Below, piece after piece: positions 1-13,584 of a stretch of 64,000 nt of DNA. Below the pieces are notes generated by a model. The model ran no database searches, was not told the origin of the DNA, and saw nothing but the letters and a program-made list of their open reading frames with translations. The stretch is from the NCBI GenBank assembly GCA_026874595.1, contig CM049318.1:54196250-54260249 (forward strand), in the 5' to 3' direction. Origin of the DNA: Sipunculus nudus (Eukaryota > Annelida > Sipuncula > Golfingiida > Sipunculidae). Each line of letters opens with the position of its first letter. Positions within the stretch are counted from its first letter, which is position 1. The position numbers and the translations under genes were made by a program.

Positions 1-1247
1 TTTTCGTGGGTCTCGCCGACTCGCTCTCAGCTGGACGGATATCTAATTTCAGTGTGGGCTTGACGTCTCCACCTTCTAATACGCACAACAGTGATACAAT
101 TGTAGCCTGTACGCCTGGACGTCACCTCAGCGGTTGTTGTGGTCACCCTGCTCTTAATTCTATACCAATGCAAGCTTTTCACATCCGCGTGTTTCTCAGT
201 TATGTGTAGCCCCCCACCTAGCGGTCAGTCCGATCATATAAATTACAAATAAATTAATATGTTCTAATATATTATGATACAAGCTGAATTATATGATTCT
301 TGTGAGAAGCACCACACTATCTAATACAATTAGAAAATGCTACATAATAAGGAGGGCGGTGGCCTGGTCAAGAAAAAAATCATTATTTTAAAATGTTTAC
401 TAGGGTACGCGTTCATCCCCATTCGTGTTTTTTTTTGTATATGCGTGTCGTATGTTTGTTCACAACAAATCACGCAAACATGAAACGAATCTCATGAAAT
501 ATTCAGGGAATGGGCTAATAAAGTTTCGATCAGATTTTAGTGTGAATCCGTATAGCAAGACTTGGAGGCAGGAATTTCATCATGGAAAATTCACAAATGT
601 AGGGCCACATATATGCATGAATGAACCGAAGAATATGGGCTGAATAAATGAATGCAAACATGAGTGGGAGAAGCATCCCACAATAGAGACTCCCCCATCC
701 CCACACATTGCGAAGGCTTGCATTCCTTAGAAAGCAGATCTCTAGTTGACACTTAGGTTATAATTTAGGCTATGGGCTAGGAAGGGTCACCATGAACCCA
801 GTCTGGAATTGTACTTGCATAATGCAGGGGAAAACACGATAATATTACATAATTATTTTATCAATATATGTATATTTTTCCCGATATATGTATTTTCCCA
901 GGTCATATAAACAATTCTGAACTTTCTGTTTATATTTACAGGAGTCCTCGTCATTCCTAGCAATATATGGCGGGATAAAACCATTGTTTACTTAACCATC
1001 TTCATGTATAATGAATGACACGCTGTTTATTGTGTTTATGGTATCCTTTGTATATATGGGTAGGGGGCGTTCCTTGTTTCTCTCTGGATGTACTTGATTT
1101 TCAGTGTGATATTTATTTAATAATAGGCATTGTTAGTCTAACGAACCTGAATATGTTCATTGGCTTTTCTAGTAATTAAAACTAAAAGAGAGGAACAAAG
1201 AAATTAACGCCCCATGCCCATATATACAAAGGATAAACAGTTTGTTT
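1..1247. other. AT-rich DNA without a recognised gene
   Basis: A 67-codon frame at 6-209 is in a more GC-rich stretch but matches nothing I know. The block about 820-1030 resembles 37700-37945 in the same orientation, at moderate identity, so it is an old interspersed repeat. Confidence 0.5.
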
Positions 1248-1486
1248 GGGGTGTGGACAGTCTAAGGGTAAAACGTTCGGCTTATCTCCGCTGGCCACCC
1301 GGGTTCGATCTCCGGCGTGGCTATAAGAGTGCGCTGTAGTTGGCCGTCCAAGGGCGATGGTTTTCTCCGGGTTCTCCGGTTTCCTCCAACTCTAAAGTCT
1401 ACCGAATGCCACAATCTGAGCCATGGAGAGTGCCGCGATTAGTAATAATAACTATTTGTACAATCAATGTAAAATAAATATGTTTA
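1248..1486 (+). mobile_element. tRNA-derived SINE, copy 1
   Basis: The head contains a tRNA-like B box (GGTTCGATCTCC) after CGCTGGCCACCC. The body has the conserved core with GGTTTTCTCCGGG and TCCGGTTTCCTCC, then GAGCCATGGAGAGTGCC and an AT-rich tail ending AATAAATATG. Two further copies lie at 12593-12838 and 45480-45718. Known molluscan/metazoan core-domain SINEs share this core; the family name is not certain. Confidence 0.8.
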
Positions 1487-3779
1487 AATTTACCGGAGGG
1501 TCTTTCATTACGGATCTTAAAAAACATTAGTCATAAAATCCCAGAGAGGGTGCCTCCTCCTATCCCATTTTAATAATAGTAAAATCGAATTGTATAATGT
1601 ATACAAGACAAAAAAGGTATGGTTCCCAGGCACCGCCCGCATCCATTTGTACCCCCCCCCCCCCTTCCCCGCATCAAAAATTATATTTTTAATTTTCATC
1701 TTTCAAGAAGATAAAATAATACAATTTTGATACGATTTCCTTTGTATGTGGTTCTTTAACATATTTAGCGCAAGTATCCTTTTATTATAATTCCCTGATC
1801 ATATGACATTTTTATCGAAACATACAAATAAAGGAATAAATTTGCGCCTGCCCTCACTGATTTTTTAAAAAAGTGCCTGAAAACCATGCCTAAATTTGGG
1901 CCATAACGCCCGCATTAATCATCCGAAGAAAGGGGATGTAAAAACAACCATATTATATTATGTTTTATATTCGATGCCTGGACAAAACTGAAAGATCTAA
2001 TGATATTTAAAATACCACATGTATAGTATGACTAGCCCCAAACTGCAAATAAAAAACAAAACACACCTTTTGACAGAGGACTACCTTCTACATATTATAT
2101 ATACAATGATGTTTTAATATATATATATATATTATATATTATATTGTGAGAAGTATAGTAATATTATATAATAATAAGTCTTAAAATTTGCGTATCTTAT
2201 TGATAAGCTGTAAATGATAAACATTTAAAATGAAGGCATAAAATCACATAATTTCGAAAATTAAGCCCTGCGTAACCTACGAAATGAAGGGTTGGCATTT
2301 TACAGTGAAAACTTTTTATCAGTCTTATCTTGAATTTAAAAAAAAAATTATACAGTATTTAAAATGTATGTGTATATGTACCTGAACAACTAACTCTGGT
2401 GTTTCCATTAACTGTATTAAAGTATACGACAATAGCACTCTCAAAAGAATACTCTATGAAGACTAGCTTTATGATTTGTTTTGGCATGTTTTTAAAACTT
2501 TTTAAAACCATAATATAAGAATGTGTTTCTGTTATAAAGCCCTCCCTGTGTCAAGTTTTATACTGTAATTGGCTTCATATTCGCATAATAGACCTTTCCC
2601 ACGACGCTTGCGACACCTGTCGGAGGCAATTGACACTGAACGGTCGGGTCCTTTTGTACTTTATTTTATACTATATTATTGTTATATCTCTGAGTAACGG
2701 ACATGCCTTATATTTACTGTTGAGGTTACTTCCGGAGTTTCTGGTTTGTATTTGCTTTTATTTGACAAAAATCTATGATGCTGGTCTACTGGGCCCGAAC
2801 TCTACTGACGGACGTTATGGGCAGTGCGCATGCTCATGGAAAAGGTCATTTGTTTTGTATATATTATTTATATGCGTCCAAAAACTTAACAATCGGACGA
2901 ACACCAAAGGATTAGGAATTCTTGTTCATAATAAACTGTAAATGAGGAATAACTCATATTATTTATTATTCCAGCTTTCTTATTTTTTTATTTGTAATAC
3001 ATTTTTTTGCCTTCCGATGCTGCATACTAAAAAAATATATACATGAGATGCCAAAGAAGCTACAGTATAAAGAAATGTTCACCTGTGTACATGGATGGCT
3101 CGAGGTTTTTTCTTATTTTGCGTCAAATTTCTCTATTTCTAATATCGCGAATTTGAAATCCTAGCGAACAACAAGCCACCCACAGTATGGACTGGGTAAA
3201 GAATTGACCTATCCATGAACTCTATGTGACCTTAATCGCAAATTCATTCAATGAATAATAATTAGCATTGGACTTATGAGCAACCAATCAGGTCACCGTT
3301 GGCATCGTAACCGTTAATCGTCTGACAAGCACAACGTTTGCATAATTTGGCAGAGCTCTGCCATAGAGAACATGTGTAGTCTCTACCGGTACCTATGTCG
3401 GCATGTTTTCGGGATATTTTTTTATACAAAGGAGACAGTATTAAAAGTTCTTGCCAAAGGTTCTATGCCAAAGGTTGCAGGAGCCATTCCTCCGACTACC
3501 GGGTGAATAATAATGTCTTACCTGGCACGTAATTCGTAAGAGACAAATAATCCACAATATGGCAAGACAGTGACTGCTATATATACATTTAATGCGACGT
3601 CATGCGTCATCAAACATTGTGACGTCATTATTGTCTTATAAACAGCTGTTGCAATCATGGACATGTAAGACCATCTGTGTAGGAGCGTTTTAGGGGCTCA
3701 TTTTAATAATTAGATTAAACAGGCGGAGCATATCGGTGGATAGGCCAAATTACAGGATACACGCATAACCTTTCGTAAA
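1487..3779. other. AT-rich, no gene seen
   Basis: It holds a C/G run near 1650, TA-rich stretches near 2100-2170, and the inverted-duplication block 1715-1890. A 103-codon frame at 2630-2941 is hydrophobic at random and has no recognisable domain. If the paralogue model is right this is its first intron. Confidence 0.45.
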
Positions 3780-3900
3780 GACATTAGCTCAAATCGCTGA
3801 TGGTTCGACCGTTTTAGCTTCGAAGCTCTAGCGGGATTCAAAATAGAACATTCAGGCCCGTAGGCCAACGCCATAACCACTAGGCTACTCACTAGTGTAA
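3780..3900 (-). mobile_element. tRNA-like SINE head, second family
   Basis: On the minus strand it begins AGTAGCCTAGTGGTTATGGC, a good box A, and about 45 bases later TTTTGAATCCCGC, a weak box B. A tRNA cloverleaf cannot be completed, so this is a SINE or tRNA-derived repeat rather than a tRNA gene. Confidence 0.5.
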
Positions 3901-4699
3901 AGTTTTAAGATCATACAGATAATGATTATGTGGGCTCATGATCAAAATAAAAAGTAACGGCTTTATAGTATAATGGCATAAGCATGTGTGTATAAATATA
4001 CAATAATAAATAAATATATATATGAATATAGAACATGAGAAAAAAAGTTTCAATTCTTGCGCAAACATTAAATCAGTAATTATCTGTGGACTGAATGACT
4101 AATTATCTCAATTGCAAGTTTCTTTATTATCTCATGACAAATTAAGAAAAAAAGTGTACCCAGGGTAGATCTGTGTCTATATATTGTTGCATATGAAACA
4201 ATACAATAAAAAAATTGATGCAAACATGATATATTTTTTTCATAAATTGAAAATTACTTTAAGACTCAATTTTTCACTATCAGATATGAAGTGTTTACGG
4301 TATTAGAGAAAATGCTATCAGCAGTGTTGCATTCAAAATTCAAGCGGAAGCCGTGGCCGCCTGCGGTACCTCCCTAGCTACTTCTCCGTAGGCATCGTCG
4401 ATTTGAAGCCCGTATAAGACTAATTTTGAAACAAATTCACGATTAATTTCTGCCATTAATTCTCCATTTCATGAAATTCTGCCATTATAAAGGGAAATAT
4501 TGACAGATGGTCACATACTCATTATGATTATACATAAATTATGATGATATTATGATTATTTATTGTCATGATGACCATGATGAAATAGAGAACATACTCC
4601 AATATACAGTATGTATATAAGTATGTATATGTATGTAAATATATCGGCAAAAGATGCCCTTTAAAAACACAGGGAACTGAGACTGTCGGGGATATTATA

Positions 4700-4713
4700 A
4701 GATTCCAATTGAC

Positions 4714-4809
<96 letters not shown>

Positions 4810-5380
4810 TGTTTTCAAATGAGCTATACATGAAGAGAAAGAGAAAGAGAAAGAAAGAGAAAAAAGTGGTTTGTGTGCAAAATAATGACACACACAGTGA
4901 CAGAAAAACGTGACGTTGTTGATACAGGCAAATAAAGAAATGTGGTGTGGCTAAGAGAGACAGAAAAGGAAATGGGGTGTGGTTGAGATAGACAGATGAA
5001 ATGTGGTGTGATCGAGAGAGACAGAACAAAGAAATGTGGTGTGGGTGAGAGATACACATCACAAACCGGGGGGGTGTACTTGAGAAAGCCGTTTTAGGTA
5101 TAGCGATTCAGATATCGAGATATACAAAAAAAAGCGATGTGTCACATTGTGTGATGAAACGTTCTGGTGTCACGCAGGGGCATCATAGTACAAAGATGGA
5201 TACATTGTTAATATGATAAAAGCAGAATAAAACCACCATAAACCAAATAAACCATCCGCATTTCATTAAAGCTCCGGTGATGATGCGATAAGTAGCCTGT
5301 TAACGAACAATTAATGGTATAGTGAGGTTTGATGATATTAAAAAGGCAATTAAGGGACTCTCATGGTATTATTATTAATA

Positions 5381-5468
<88 letters not shown>

Positions 5469-5514
5469 AAGAGAGAGAGAGACAAACAAGGAGGACCAAA
5501 GTGTGTATGTGTGT

Positions 5515-5569
<55 letters not shown>

Positions 5570-5570
5570 A
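4700..5570. repeat. Cluster of TA and GA microsatellites
   Basis: TA runs occur at about 4717-4810 and 5383-5428. GA runs occur at 5429-5490 and 5516-5567, with imperfect GA and CACACC-type repeats at 4830-5060. The long open frames here (for example 4661-5062 and 5361-5627) are translations of these repeats. Confidence 0.9.
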
Positions 5571-6297
5571 TGTGTATGTGTGAGAGAGAAAGTACGATTT
5601 GGAATTAAATGACAAAATAACATTCATTTCATTTGCAAAGAGTGTGTGTGTGTGGGGGGGGGGGGGTCAGATGGTATGTTCCCCCTTTGCTGAAAAAGTT
5701 AAGGGACATGTTCTCCCCCACCTCCACCTCCCACTTTATTGCGCGCATGAACGTTGTCATAATCTTATTCATAATTATTTATATGTATATGAATGGATAG
5801 TTGACAGTGCGTGAGGTATGTATGGACTATTGACAGTATGTAGGGTTTTTATCCTGTATAAAGCCATACTTGTCGGAAAAAATTAATAACCTATCCACCT
5901 TTGCATAAGCTGCGTTCGGCTGGCGAAAGTAGGCAGAAGTACCTAAGTGTAACATAAAAGTCGTGAACTTTCCTTCCGTTTCTAAGCCCCAAAAGTATGG
6001 CATTCGCTTCCTATACTACACTTAGAAAATCTTCAACTCTTGCATCATTTAAAACAAAAAAGGCAAGTTTTTGATCATTTATATGTATCAATTGTTTTTC
6101 TCACGTTAGTTACAATGGATAAACAAGCAATATTAAGTGAGAAAGAAAGTGGGTTTAGCTAGAGGCACAGGGAGGCTTCCCTGAGGCACAGGGAGGAAAT
6201 TGTTTGTGTGTGTGTGTGTGTGTTTGTGTGTAAACTATCGGAGAATTGTTGCTATATTAATTATATGTATTATCATTATTATCATTAGGTTACTAAC

Positions 6298-6351
6298 CTG
6301 AGGTATGTAGCACAAAATCACCGCCAGAAGGGTCAGTCCGTACCGGTCCAT
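6298..6351 (-). CDS. Exon 1 of a divergent paralogue: signal peptide
   Basis: On the minus strand this reads MDRYGLTLLAVILCYIPQ, then the donor GTTAGT. It differs from the + strand exon at 24837-24890 by two bases in 54 (one silent, one Val to Ala). The flanking non-coding DNA is clearly more diverged and full of indels. This contrast suggests selection on the exon, so both copies are probably in use. The rest of this gene should run toward and beyond the left window edge. No further exon was recognised in 1-6290, which may be first intron. Confidence 0.65.
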
Positions 6352-6770
6352 GGCCGGAGATGATGTGAGGATGTCAAGGAGATGAAGCTGCTGATGTTTG
6401 TGTGGTCGTGATCAGGATTCAATAAAAGGCTGGTTGTTATACAGCGTTCAGCAGGATGCGACAGCTCATACTTGATGTTATCGTCCGTGGGGGGAGGCTA
6501 ATCTTGGTGTGTATAAATGTAATATAATCAGTATATTGCTTCGCTGGTGATTTTCATGGTTGATATTTGTTTTATATTTAACACCAACAACTGATAAAAA
6601 ATATTATCACAGGCTTGTTTATATTTATACCTCCGTCCGTAGTTTTTGTTTCTGCCGCTGTTGGTATGTTGGGTTTTCTGTGACCACATTTACTCAAAAC
6701 GCTATGAACGGATTTTGATGACATTTAATAGAGAGACAGGGCAACACCCGATTCATGGAATTTTGAAGGT
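6352..6770 (-). promoter_or_regulatory. Promoter/5' region of the divergent exon 1 copy
   Basis: This is the inverted homologue of 24460-24836, with the same order of conserved blocks reading leftward into the ATG at 6351. Similarity fades beyond about 6775, where palindromic repeats begin. Confidence 0.45.
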
Positions 6771-6829
6771 AATATTGATGAGTATAATATGTTTCTGTTT
6801 AAAGGATTCCTTACCCTTGTGATATAGGG

Positions 6830-7545
6830 CAGTCGATACCCAATTATAATTGATGGTCAACCCATATTAAGATCGGTCAGACTCCATACCCGATCATGAT
6901 CTACCGATGCATAAATTCACCCTTGAATTAAAAAATAAAGGAAATATAAGTTGATATAAATGCTCCTCTATGATCTCCGTATAATATCTATTGTATATTT
7001 TACCCATGACCTAAACAGACTGTAAATAAAAAACGATTGAAAATGAAAATTTTTGTCTATTCTTGAATCCACTTGTAAGTAAGCTGTTCCAATTTCGACT
7101 TAGACTAGAGCCCATGTTATTGTTAAAGGTTAGAAGTTTAATTTATGCATAAAGTAGTTGATGGGTGGAAAGTCTACAGTGATTTAATTTATTTATTTTT
7201 CAAATTAAATTTATACATTTTATTTTGTTTGTTTGTTGTTATTGTTGATATAATAAAATATTATTATATATAAGTAATATTTAGTAATATCTAACAAATA
7301 AATAATACTTTAATGTATAATTATTATCAATATCAGCATATGAACAACGACAGATGTTAAAATTTAATCTCCACATATTTAGGGTCGGTAAATGGGCCTG
7401 ACCGATCTTAAGATCGGTCTAAACCAATAACCTAAATATGTTATTAGGTCGAACCCACATTAGCAAACCTTGTTCCAAGACACTGGCTTTGACCTACTTA
7501 AATATCGGTTATTGGGTCTGACCCATCTTAAGACTGGCGACTCAA
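6830..7545. repeat. Palindromic interspersed repeat, possible MITE
   Basis: The motif AAGATCGGTCAGAC near 6870 recurs inverted near 7520 (GGGTCTGACCCATCTTAAG). A self-complementary middle unit lies at 7380-7450 (GACCGATCTTAAGATCGGTC). The arms are imperfect and no target duplication is clear. Confidence 0.35.
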
Positions 7546-8443
7546 TGTGTGTGTGATGGTGTGTGTGTGTAATGGTGGTCATTACCCTACAACAAATAAT
7601 AAACTGGTATTTAAGGTAGGTAGATATGGGACAACTAAAGACACACTTTTCCTGTACAGTGGGTTACCAAGTTTATAGTTAAAAAAACCCTTATCTTACC
7701 CATTTTATTCTCCACTTAGGGGACCACATTTTTTCCTTATATGATATTCAAAAGCTTTCTCATGCCTTGCAGCTAAAAAAAATATCATATCCCACGTGCT
7801 GTCACAATTATAATGGACTGCACGGATGATAATGTAGTAAGCGGAAAATGTTTTTCGGGAAAGAACCTATCCAAACGCTTTCGTTTTCACCAATACTGTT
7901 CATCTGTTTGATTTACTACAAGCGCTACTTGTGTGGCTTCTGTCAGTGTGCCAAGACATTGTATCAATATAATATATGGTTTAAATATAAAGACTTTTTA
8001 TTTAGAGACATTTTTATTATTTTATGTGCCTTATTCCTCGTTGGGTGTTTTTACCTTGTTATTATTTATTACTTGCCGTATAAGAGAAATTAACACAGGT
8101 CAAATGGTCATTTGATCTCGTATCTTGTATACATTTACGATAATTTATCTTCAAGGACGGGAGGATGACTCGCAGGCGTGAGAGGGTTAATTTTTTTTAT
8201 AAAGTTTTATATATTTATATATCTATATTATTTTTTTCATAAATTAATATATACACATACACACCTTTTATTGTCTGTGTGACTCATGTCATATATAATA
8301 CAATTAAGTATATTGTTTTACAAAATAAATTGTTATGTTATGTATAGGCTAATTATAAACCAGGTTTAGATATATAATATATCATGGTAAACCAAAAAAA
8401 AAAAAATGGAAACAAAGTCTGTTATTCTAATTTTAATTTATTT

Positions 8444-8498
<55 letters not shown>

Positions 8499-10169
8499 CA
8501 TAATTTAATTATCTGAATAGGGGAATGTTTGAATTGACCTTCCACCTTGCTAAACAATAACACCCACCATCCCTTCTGTATTTTTGGTTTTACGAGTATT
8601 AGCTCCCATTTCTATTTACAGCCGCATACCCGCATTGGCCGTCTGCCAGATATCGAACTCCTGTCAAGTTGCTTTTTTACTATGCCCGTACGAACCTTGG
8701 AACCGGTAAAAGGTTGACACAAAATCCGCTTTTCTGGTCGGCAGGTAGAGCACAGGGCTCAGTGAGTTGGACTGATTCATACATCACAAGGATTAATATC
8801 TTTGTACATGTCTCCTTGTGAGACTTCAGAGCTCACTACCACTCATCTTAACTATAAGTGGACTGACCCATCAATAAGTCACCCCTATGGTAAAGTAGGC
8901 TGTCCTAAAACTCTAATCGACATAAAGGGAAATCTTTTGATAATACTCGCCGCGATTGTTATAGCTCCCTAAAATTCACGTTTAAGTAATAGACTGGCAG
9001 TATATGTTTTGGCTCAGCAACAAAAAACAATTTTCAACATCATTTCGGATATTTGGTGGTTTAAAACTTAAATTGCTGTGTTGTTCGATTTTAAATGTGA
9101 AAAGAAATCCTCTCTTTGGCTTAAAGCGGACGAAACGATGGTCAGGGTCAATACGAGGCCCACCAGTAACGTCACTTAGTATGTGGTAGACCTTAATGCG
9201 TGTGGGTTGTTAGGCAGATCAACAACCCCTAATTGTTGGCTTGGAAACAGGATTCTTGATGACCACAGAATAAACGTTTGTTTACTTGTTGCAGTTTTAT
9301 GTAGTCTACTCATAAATACATCGTAGAATACGTAAATATATCGCAATATCATTAGACATCATTATCAATTTTCCGAATAAACATGACTTCAGGTAAATAG
9401 TGTATGGGACATTTCATGGTATTAATTTCTCTATATGTACATGTATTTACGTCATTTCATAGGCGCTGTCTTCGTATTTTGGCATTATAATAAAAAGGAC
9501 TTCTGATTTATTTGAGTGAGTCATTATTTGTACTACGAAGTATTGATCAAGAATAATAAATTCAAAATTTACCCTCGATTTCAGAACAGTTTCTCCTGCT
9601 AATGCAGCTCTTTTTAAAATCAAAATTACAAAGGAAGTCTTCATCATATGGTATATGACGAGAAAATTAGTTCTGAATTTACATGGGCCAGATAGACAGA
9701 CAGACTGACAGACAGATAGCGATAGGCTTCATTCTGGTTCGTCGACATGAAATCATCTGTACGGTAATGGCCCACTATATTTTGCTATGTATATGCTATC
9801 ATCCATTATGACGTCATAGTTTGAATTTGTCGCTCTAATGCTTTGGTATTTTTTTTTTAACATCAAGATTAGACACGACTCAGATTTATATACTTGAGTT
9901 CATAATGGTTTCACAGATGGTTTTCAGTACGCATGTCCATGTAAGAAAACACGGGATAACAACTTGGGTACTAACATTGGGTTTTAATAGATGGTTATCT
10001 CTGTTACATTTGATTTTTCTCTGTGTTTATGGACCAAGATTAGTTGTCAATGACACATTATCAATGTTATAATAATTATTATGATTATAATGAAGCCTTT
10101 CCGATGGAAAGGGTAAGTTTATATGATTGATGAGCGCATTACTATTTCTCAGTTAAGGCCAAATGTTTT
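7546..10169. other. AT-rich, no gene seen
   Basis: It holds a TA microsatellite at about 8451-8496 and the interspersed repeat at 8506-8700. A phrase near 9245-9285 (GAAACAGGATTC, then GTTTGTTTACT) recurs near 15925-15970. Open frames here are short and unconvincing. Confidence 0.4.
8506..8700 (-). repeat. Interspersed repeat, copy 1 (SINE-like)
   Basis: It matches 25088-25272 in the same orientation. Shared phrases are TTATCTGAATAG, CGCATACCCGCA, GGCCGTCTG.CAGATATC and ACTATGCCCGTACGA. Read on the minus strand it has a weak B-box-like GTTCGATATC, so it may be a SINE. Confidence 0.5.
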
Positions 10170-11650
10170 CTTGGGGGGGGGGGGGTTATGACACCCAGAG
10201 TACAATACCGTTGATGGGTTGTTTTTTTATCCATTTTTTTTCTTCTGTTGCAGTACAGCTGATTTTCCAAAAAAGATCAGAGTAAATAAGTTATCCTGCA
10301 ATAAGTACAGCTGAAAACTTTGAACCGAATTTTGATTTTTTTTTTATCTGATAAGTCTAGTAATGGAATTCAATAATTATGCAAAGTTATGCAAACTTGT
10401 TCAACATCGCAAAAAAAAAATGCTTCTTCCTCTTTATTTCTTAATCGATTTTGTTTTTGTGTGTTGACCCGATGAGTGAAGTCATGACCTTTAAAACTTT
10501 TCCACTGATTTTGAACCTCATTAATAATGCAAACATATGCAAACTTTTTCAAAATCACAAAAAGTGCTTCTTTTCCTTTAATTCTCGTCCAAATTTGAAT
10601 TTGCTTGTTTTATCTGATTGGACTAAGAGCCGACTTCTGAACTTTTACACAGGATTTGGAATCTGCCGGAGGGCCTCCTGAGATACCAACTTTCAGTGAT
10701 GGAAATTTAATTTTGTTGCGGGGGTTCCGGATTAGCCCTACGTCATTGACGTTCTAGTTTTAAAATACCTTCGGGTTCACTTCATAGTTGTGCTTAGACA
10801 CTCCTGAAGACCGAATGATCTCTTAGAATGTAGTTTTTGGCCATTTTCTTAAGACTTCATTTCACCTGAACACCTTTTCTTTAGAGTGTATTTAATATAT
10901 CAGCTAAAAAGGCGTTTATTTTGTTTAACGCCTAAACTTATTTGGAAGGATTTTATTCAGGAAAACATAAAAAATTAAATACGCTGTTAATCGTAATCTT
11001 TAACATATCTCCCCACTAAAAAACTAGGGATTTTTATTTTTGTTTTCGATTAATTAAAAAATATATTCTGTATCTGCATAGTATGTGCTAGAATAAACTG
11101 TTTGTTTTTAATATTTAAAAACTAAATTAAATCGCCAATAAATTCAAACATATTCTATCACAACAAAGTTTCTATATACCAAAATATAGTAATCTTCTTA
11201 CCTTGCAGAAAATTTATACTTCAATGGGTTCAAAATAAGTAGATTGCTCAATGCAAAGGAAAAAATTAAACCAAGTCATGTCATATTATGGCGATATTTA
11301 CATTTCTACAGTTTCCTGTGACTGCTTGGTAATTTGCACCGCAGACCTTAAAACCAAGGAGGCTCTAGCCTTAAATATAACAAGTGGCCCATGGGCCATG
11401 ACGCTCAGCTAATTTAGACTGGGTGCTCATTTTTTTATTAATGTTATATATTGTCTGTGAGAATAGCCTATGGCTAAAGTTACAGTATTGAAAAAATGGA
11501 CAGAAAATAAAAATTTCAGGATTCATAGGAGACCTACCCAGGACCCCCCTGAATTTCACAATAGAGGGTTCCAAGGAAAATGGATACAATTTGTACCCTG
11601 TCTGTCTGGGTGCTCAAAATCATGTTACTGGTCCATAGCTGGCAGAATAT

Positions 11651-13584
11651 AGGTCACCATGATCCAATTTCAGGTTTCCAAGGAGAATTGCCAAGGATTT
11701 CCCTGAATGTCATGTTAGAAGATTCTAGGGCTAATGTATACAATTTGTGCCTTGTCTGTCTGGGTGCTCAAAACCATTTTTCAGCCCATAGGTCACACAA
11801 TATAGGTCACCATGACCTAATTAAAGGTTTCCAAGGACCCAATTAAGACCTCCCTGAATTTTATATTAAAAGATTCTAGGCCGAATGGATACAATTTGTG
11901 CCCTGTCTGACTGTCTGGGTGCTTATATAACATCTTTTCTGATAGGTTGCAAAATATAGGTCACGGTGACCTATTTTCAGTATTCCAAGGACATTGGCCA
12001 AGGACGTCTCAGAATGTTACATTAGAAGATTCTAGACCTAACAGATACAATGTGTGCCCCGACTGACTGTCTGGGTGCCTTTATGACTTATTTTCCTAAA
12101 GGTTGCAAAATTTAGGTCATGGTGACCTAATTTCAGTTTTCCACAGACATTTGCCAAGGACGTCTCAGAATGTTACATTAGAAGATTCTAGGCCTAACAA
12201 ATACAATGTGTGCCCTGCCTGACTTTCTGGATGCTCAAAATCCTGTTTGGCCTGTAGGTCACAAAATGTAGGTCACCATGACCTAATTTCAGGTTTCAAA
12301 TTAGATTTGCCCAGGACCTCCCAGGATGATGCATTAGAAGATTCTAGGCCTAACAGATACGATTTGTGCCCATCTTACATTAAGGGTACTCAAAATCAGG
12401 TTTTTGTCTCGTAGATCACAAAATATAGGTCACCATGACCTAATTTCAGGTTCTAGGCCTTACAGATATGATTTGTCACCATCTGACATTCAGGGTGTTC
12501 ATACGACATCTTTTTCCTATAGGTCGCAGAATATAGGTCACAGTGACCTAATTTTAGGTTTCAAAGAACATTTGCCTAGGACCTGAATTCCTGGGGACCT
12601 GGATAGCTGAGTGGTAAAACGCTCGGCCTTCTCCGCTGGCGACCCGGGTTCGATTCCCGGCGTGGCTATGAGAATGGGTTGTAGTTTCCCCGTCCAAGGT
12701 CGGTGGTTTTCTCCGGGTCCTACGGTTTCCTCCACCCTTACCAACTACTAAGCGCCAACATCCGAGCCATGGAGAGTGCCTCGTATTAGTTATTATAACT
12801 AGTTGTACAATCCATGTTAAATAAATAAAGTTTATAACAAATGTCATGTTGGAGGAATCTAGGCCTAATGGATACTATTTGTGCCCCATCTGACTGTATG
12901 GGTGCTCAAAATCATGTTTTCGGCCCATAGGTCACAAAATATAGGTCACTATGAACTAATTTCAGGTTTCCAAGGAGATTTGCCTAGAACTCCCAGGATA
13001 CTGAGTTAAAAGATTCTAGGCCTCACATATACGATTTGTCCCTATCTGACATTCAGGGTACACAAAATCATGTTTTCGGCCTGTAGGTCACAAAATATAG
13101 GTCACCATGACCTAATTTCAGGTTTCCAAGTAGAATTGCCTAGGACCACCCTGAAAGTCACATTGGAGGATTCTAGGCCTTATCGATTCAATTTGCGCCC
13201 CTTCTGACTTTCTGGATGCTAAAAATCATATTTTCGGCCCGTAGGTCATGAAATATAGGTCACCATGACCTAATTTTAGGTTTCCAAGGAGATTTGCCTA
13301 AAACTCCCAAGATATTGTGTTAGAAGATTCTAGGCTCTACAGATACGATTTGTCCCCATCTGACATTCAGGGTGCTCATATGACATCTTTTCTCTAAAGA
13401 TCGCAGAATATAGGTCACAGTGACCTAGTTTCAGGTTTCCAAGGACATATACCTAGGATATCCCAAAATGTCAGGTTAGAGGTTTCTAGGCCTAATAGAT
13501 ACAATTTGTGCCCCGTCTGACTATCTTTGTGCTCAAAATCATGTTTTCGGCCTGTAAGTCACAAAATATAGGTCACCATGACCT
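11651..13584. promoter_or_regulatory. Array of 12 nuclear-receptor IR3 palindromes (ERE-type)
   Basis: Perfect AGGTCAnnnTGACCT occurs at 11804, 11958, 12114, 12270, 12427, 12535, 13099, 13257, 13412 and 13570 (first base given). Degenerate versions are at 11651 and 12943. Many units have a further AGGTCA half-site 14 bases upstream. This is the consensus palindrome bound by estrogen-receptor-type nuclear receptors. Whether any protein binds here is unknown; the sites are part of the repeat monomer. Confidence 0.7.
12593..12838 (+). mobile_element. tRNA-derived SINE, copy 2 (inside the palindrome array)
   Basis: This is the best preserved of the three copies. Box A is TAGCTGAGTGGTAAAACGC and box B GGTTCGATTCC, followed by the TTTTCTCCGGG core and a tail of AATAAATAAAG. 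It interrupts one monomer of the 156 bp tandem array, so it inserted after the array formed. Confidence 0.85.

Larger units (their letters stand above)
1715..11230. repeat. Left arm of a large inverted duplication
   Basis: Blocks here match the + strand of the right arm in reverse. The pairs seen are 1715-1890 with 26429-26605, 4030-4150 with 25694-25800, 6298-6770 with 24460-24890, and 10170-11230 with 21470-22575. The order is colinear and inverted. Non-matching DNA between blocks holds SINEs, microsatellites and other insertions that differ in the two arms, so the duplication is old. Confidence 0.75.

Noticed and set aside
1270..1330. Possible tRNA gene (box A and box B)
   Set aside because: No cloverleaf closes, and the following core and tail are those of a SINE.
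4661..5627. Long open frames of Ser/Leu or Ile/Tyr on both strands
   Set aside because: They are translations of GA, CACA and TA microsatellites.
12538..12847. Minus-strand frames over the SINE
   Set aside because: The sequence is a tRNA-derived SINE; phrases such as GNRTRV are the usual translation of its box B.
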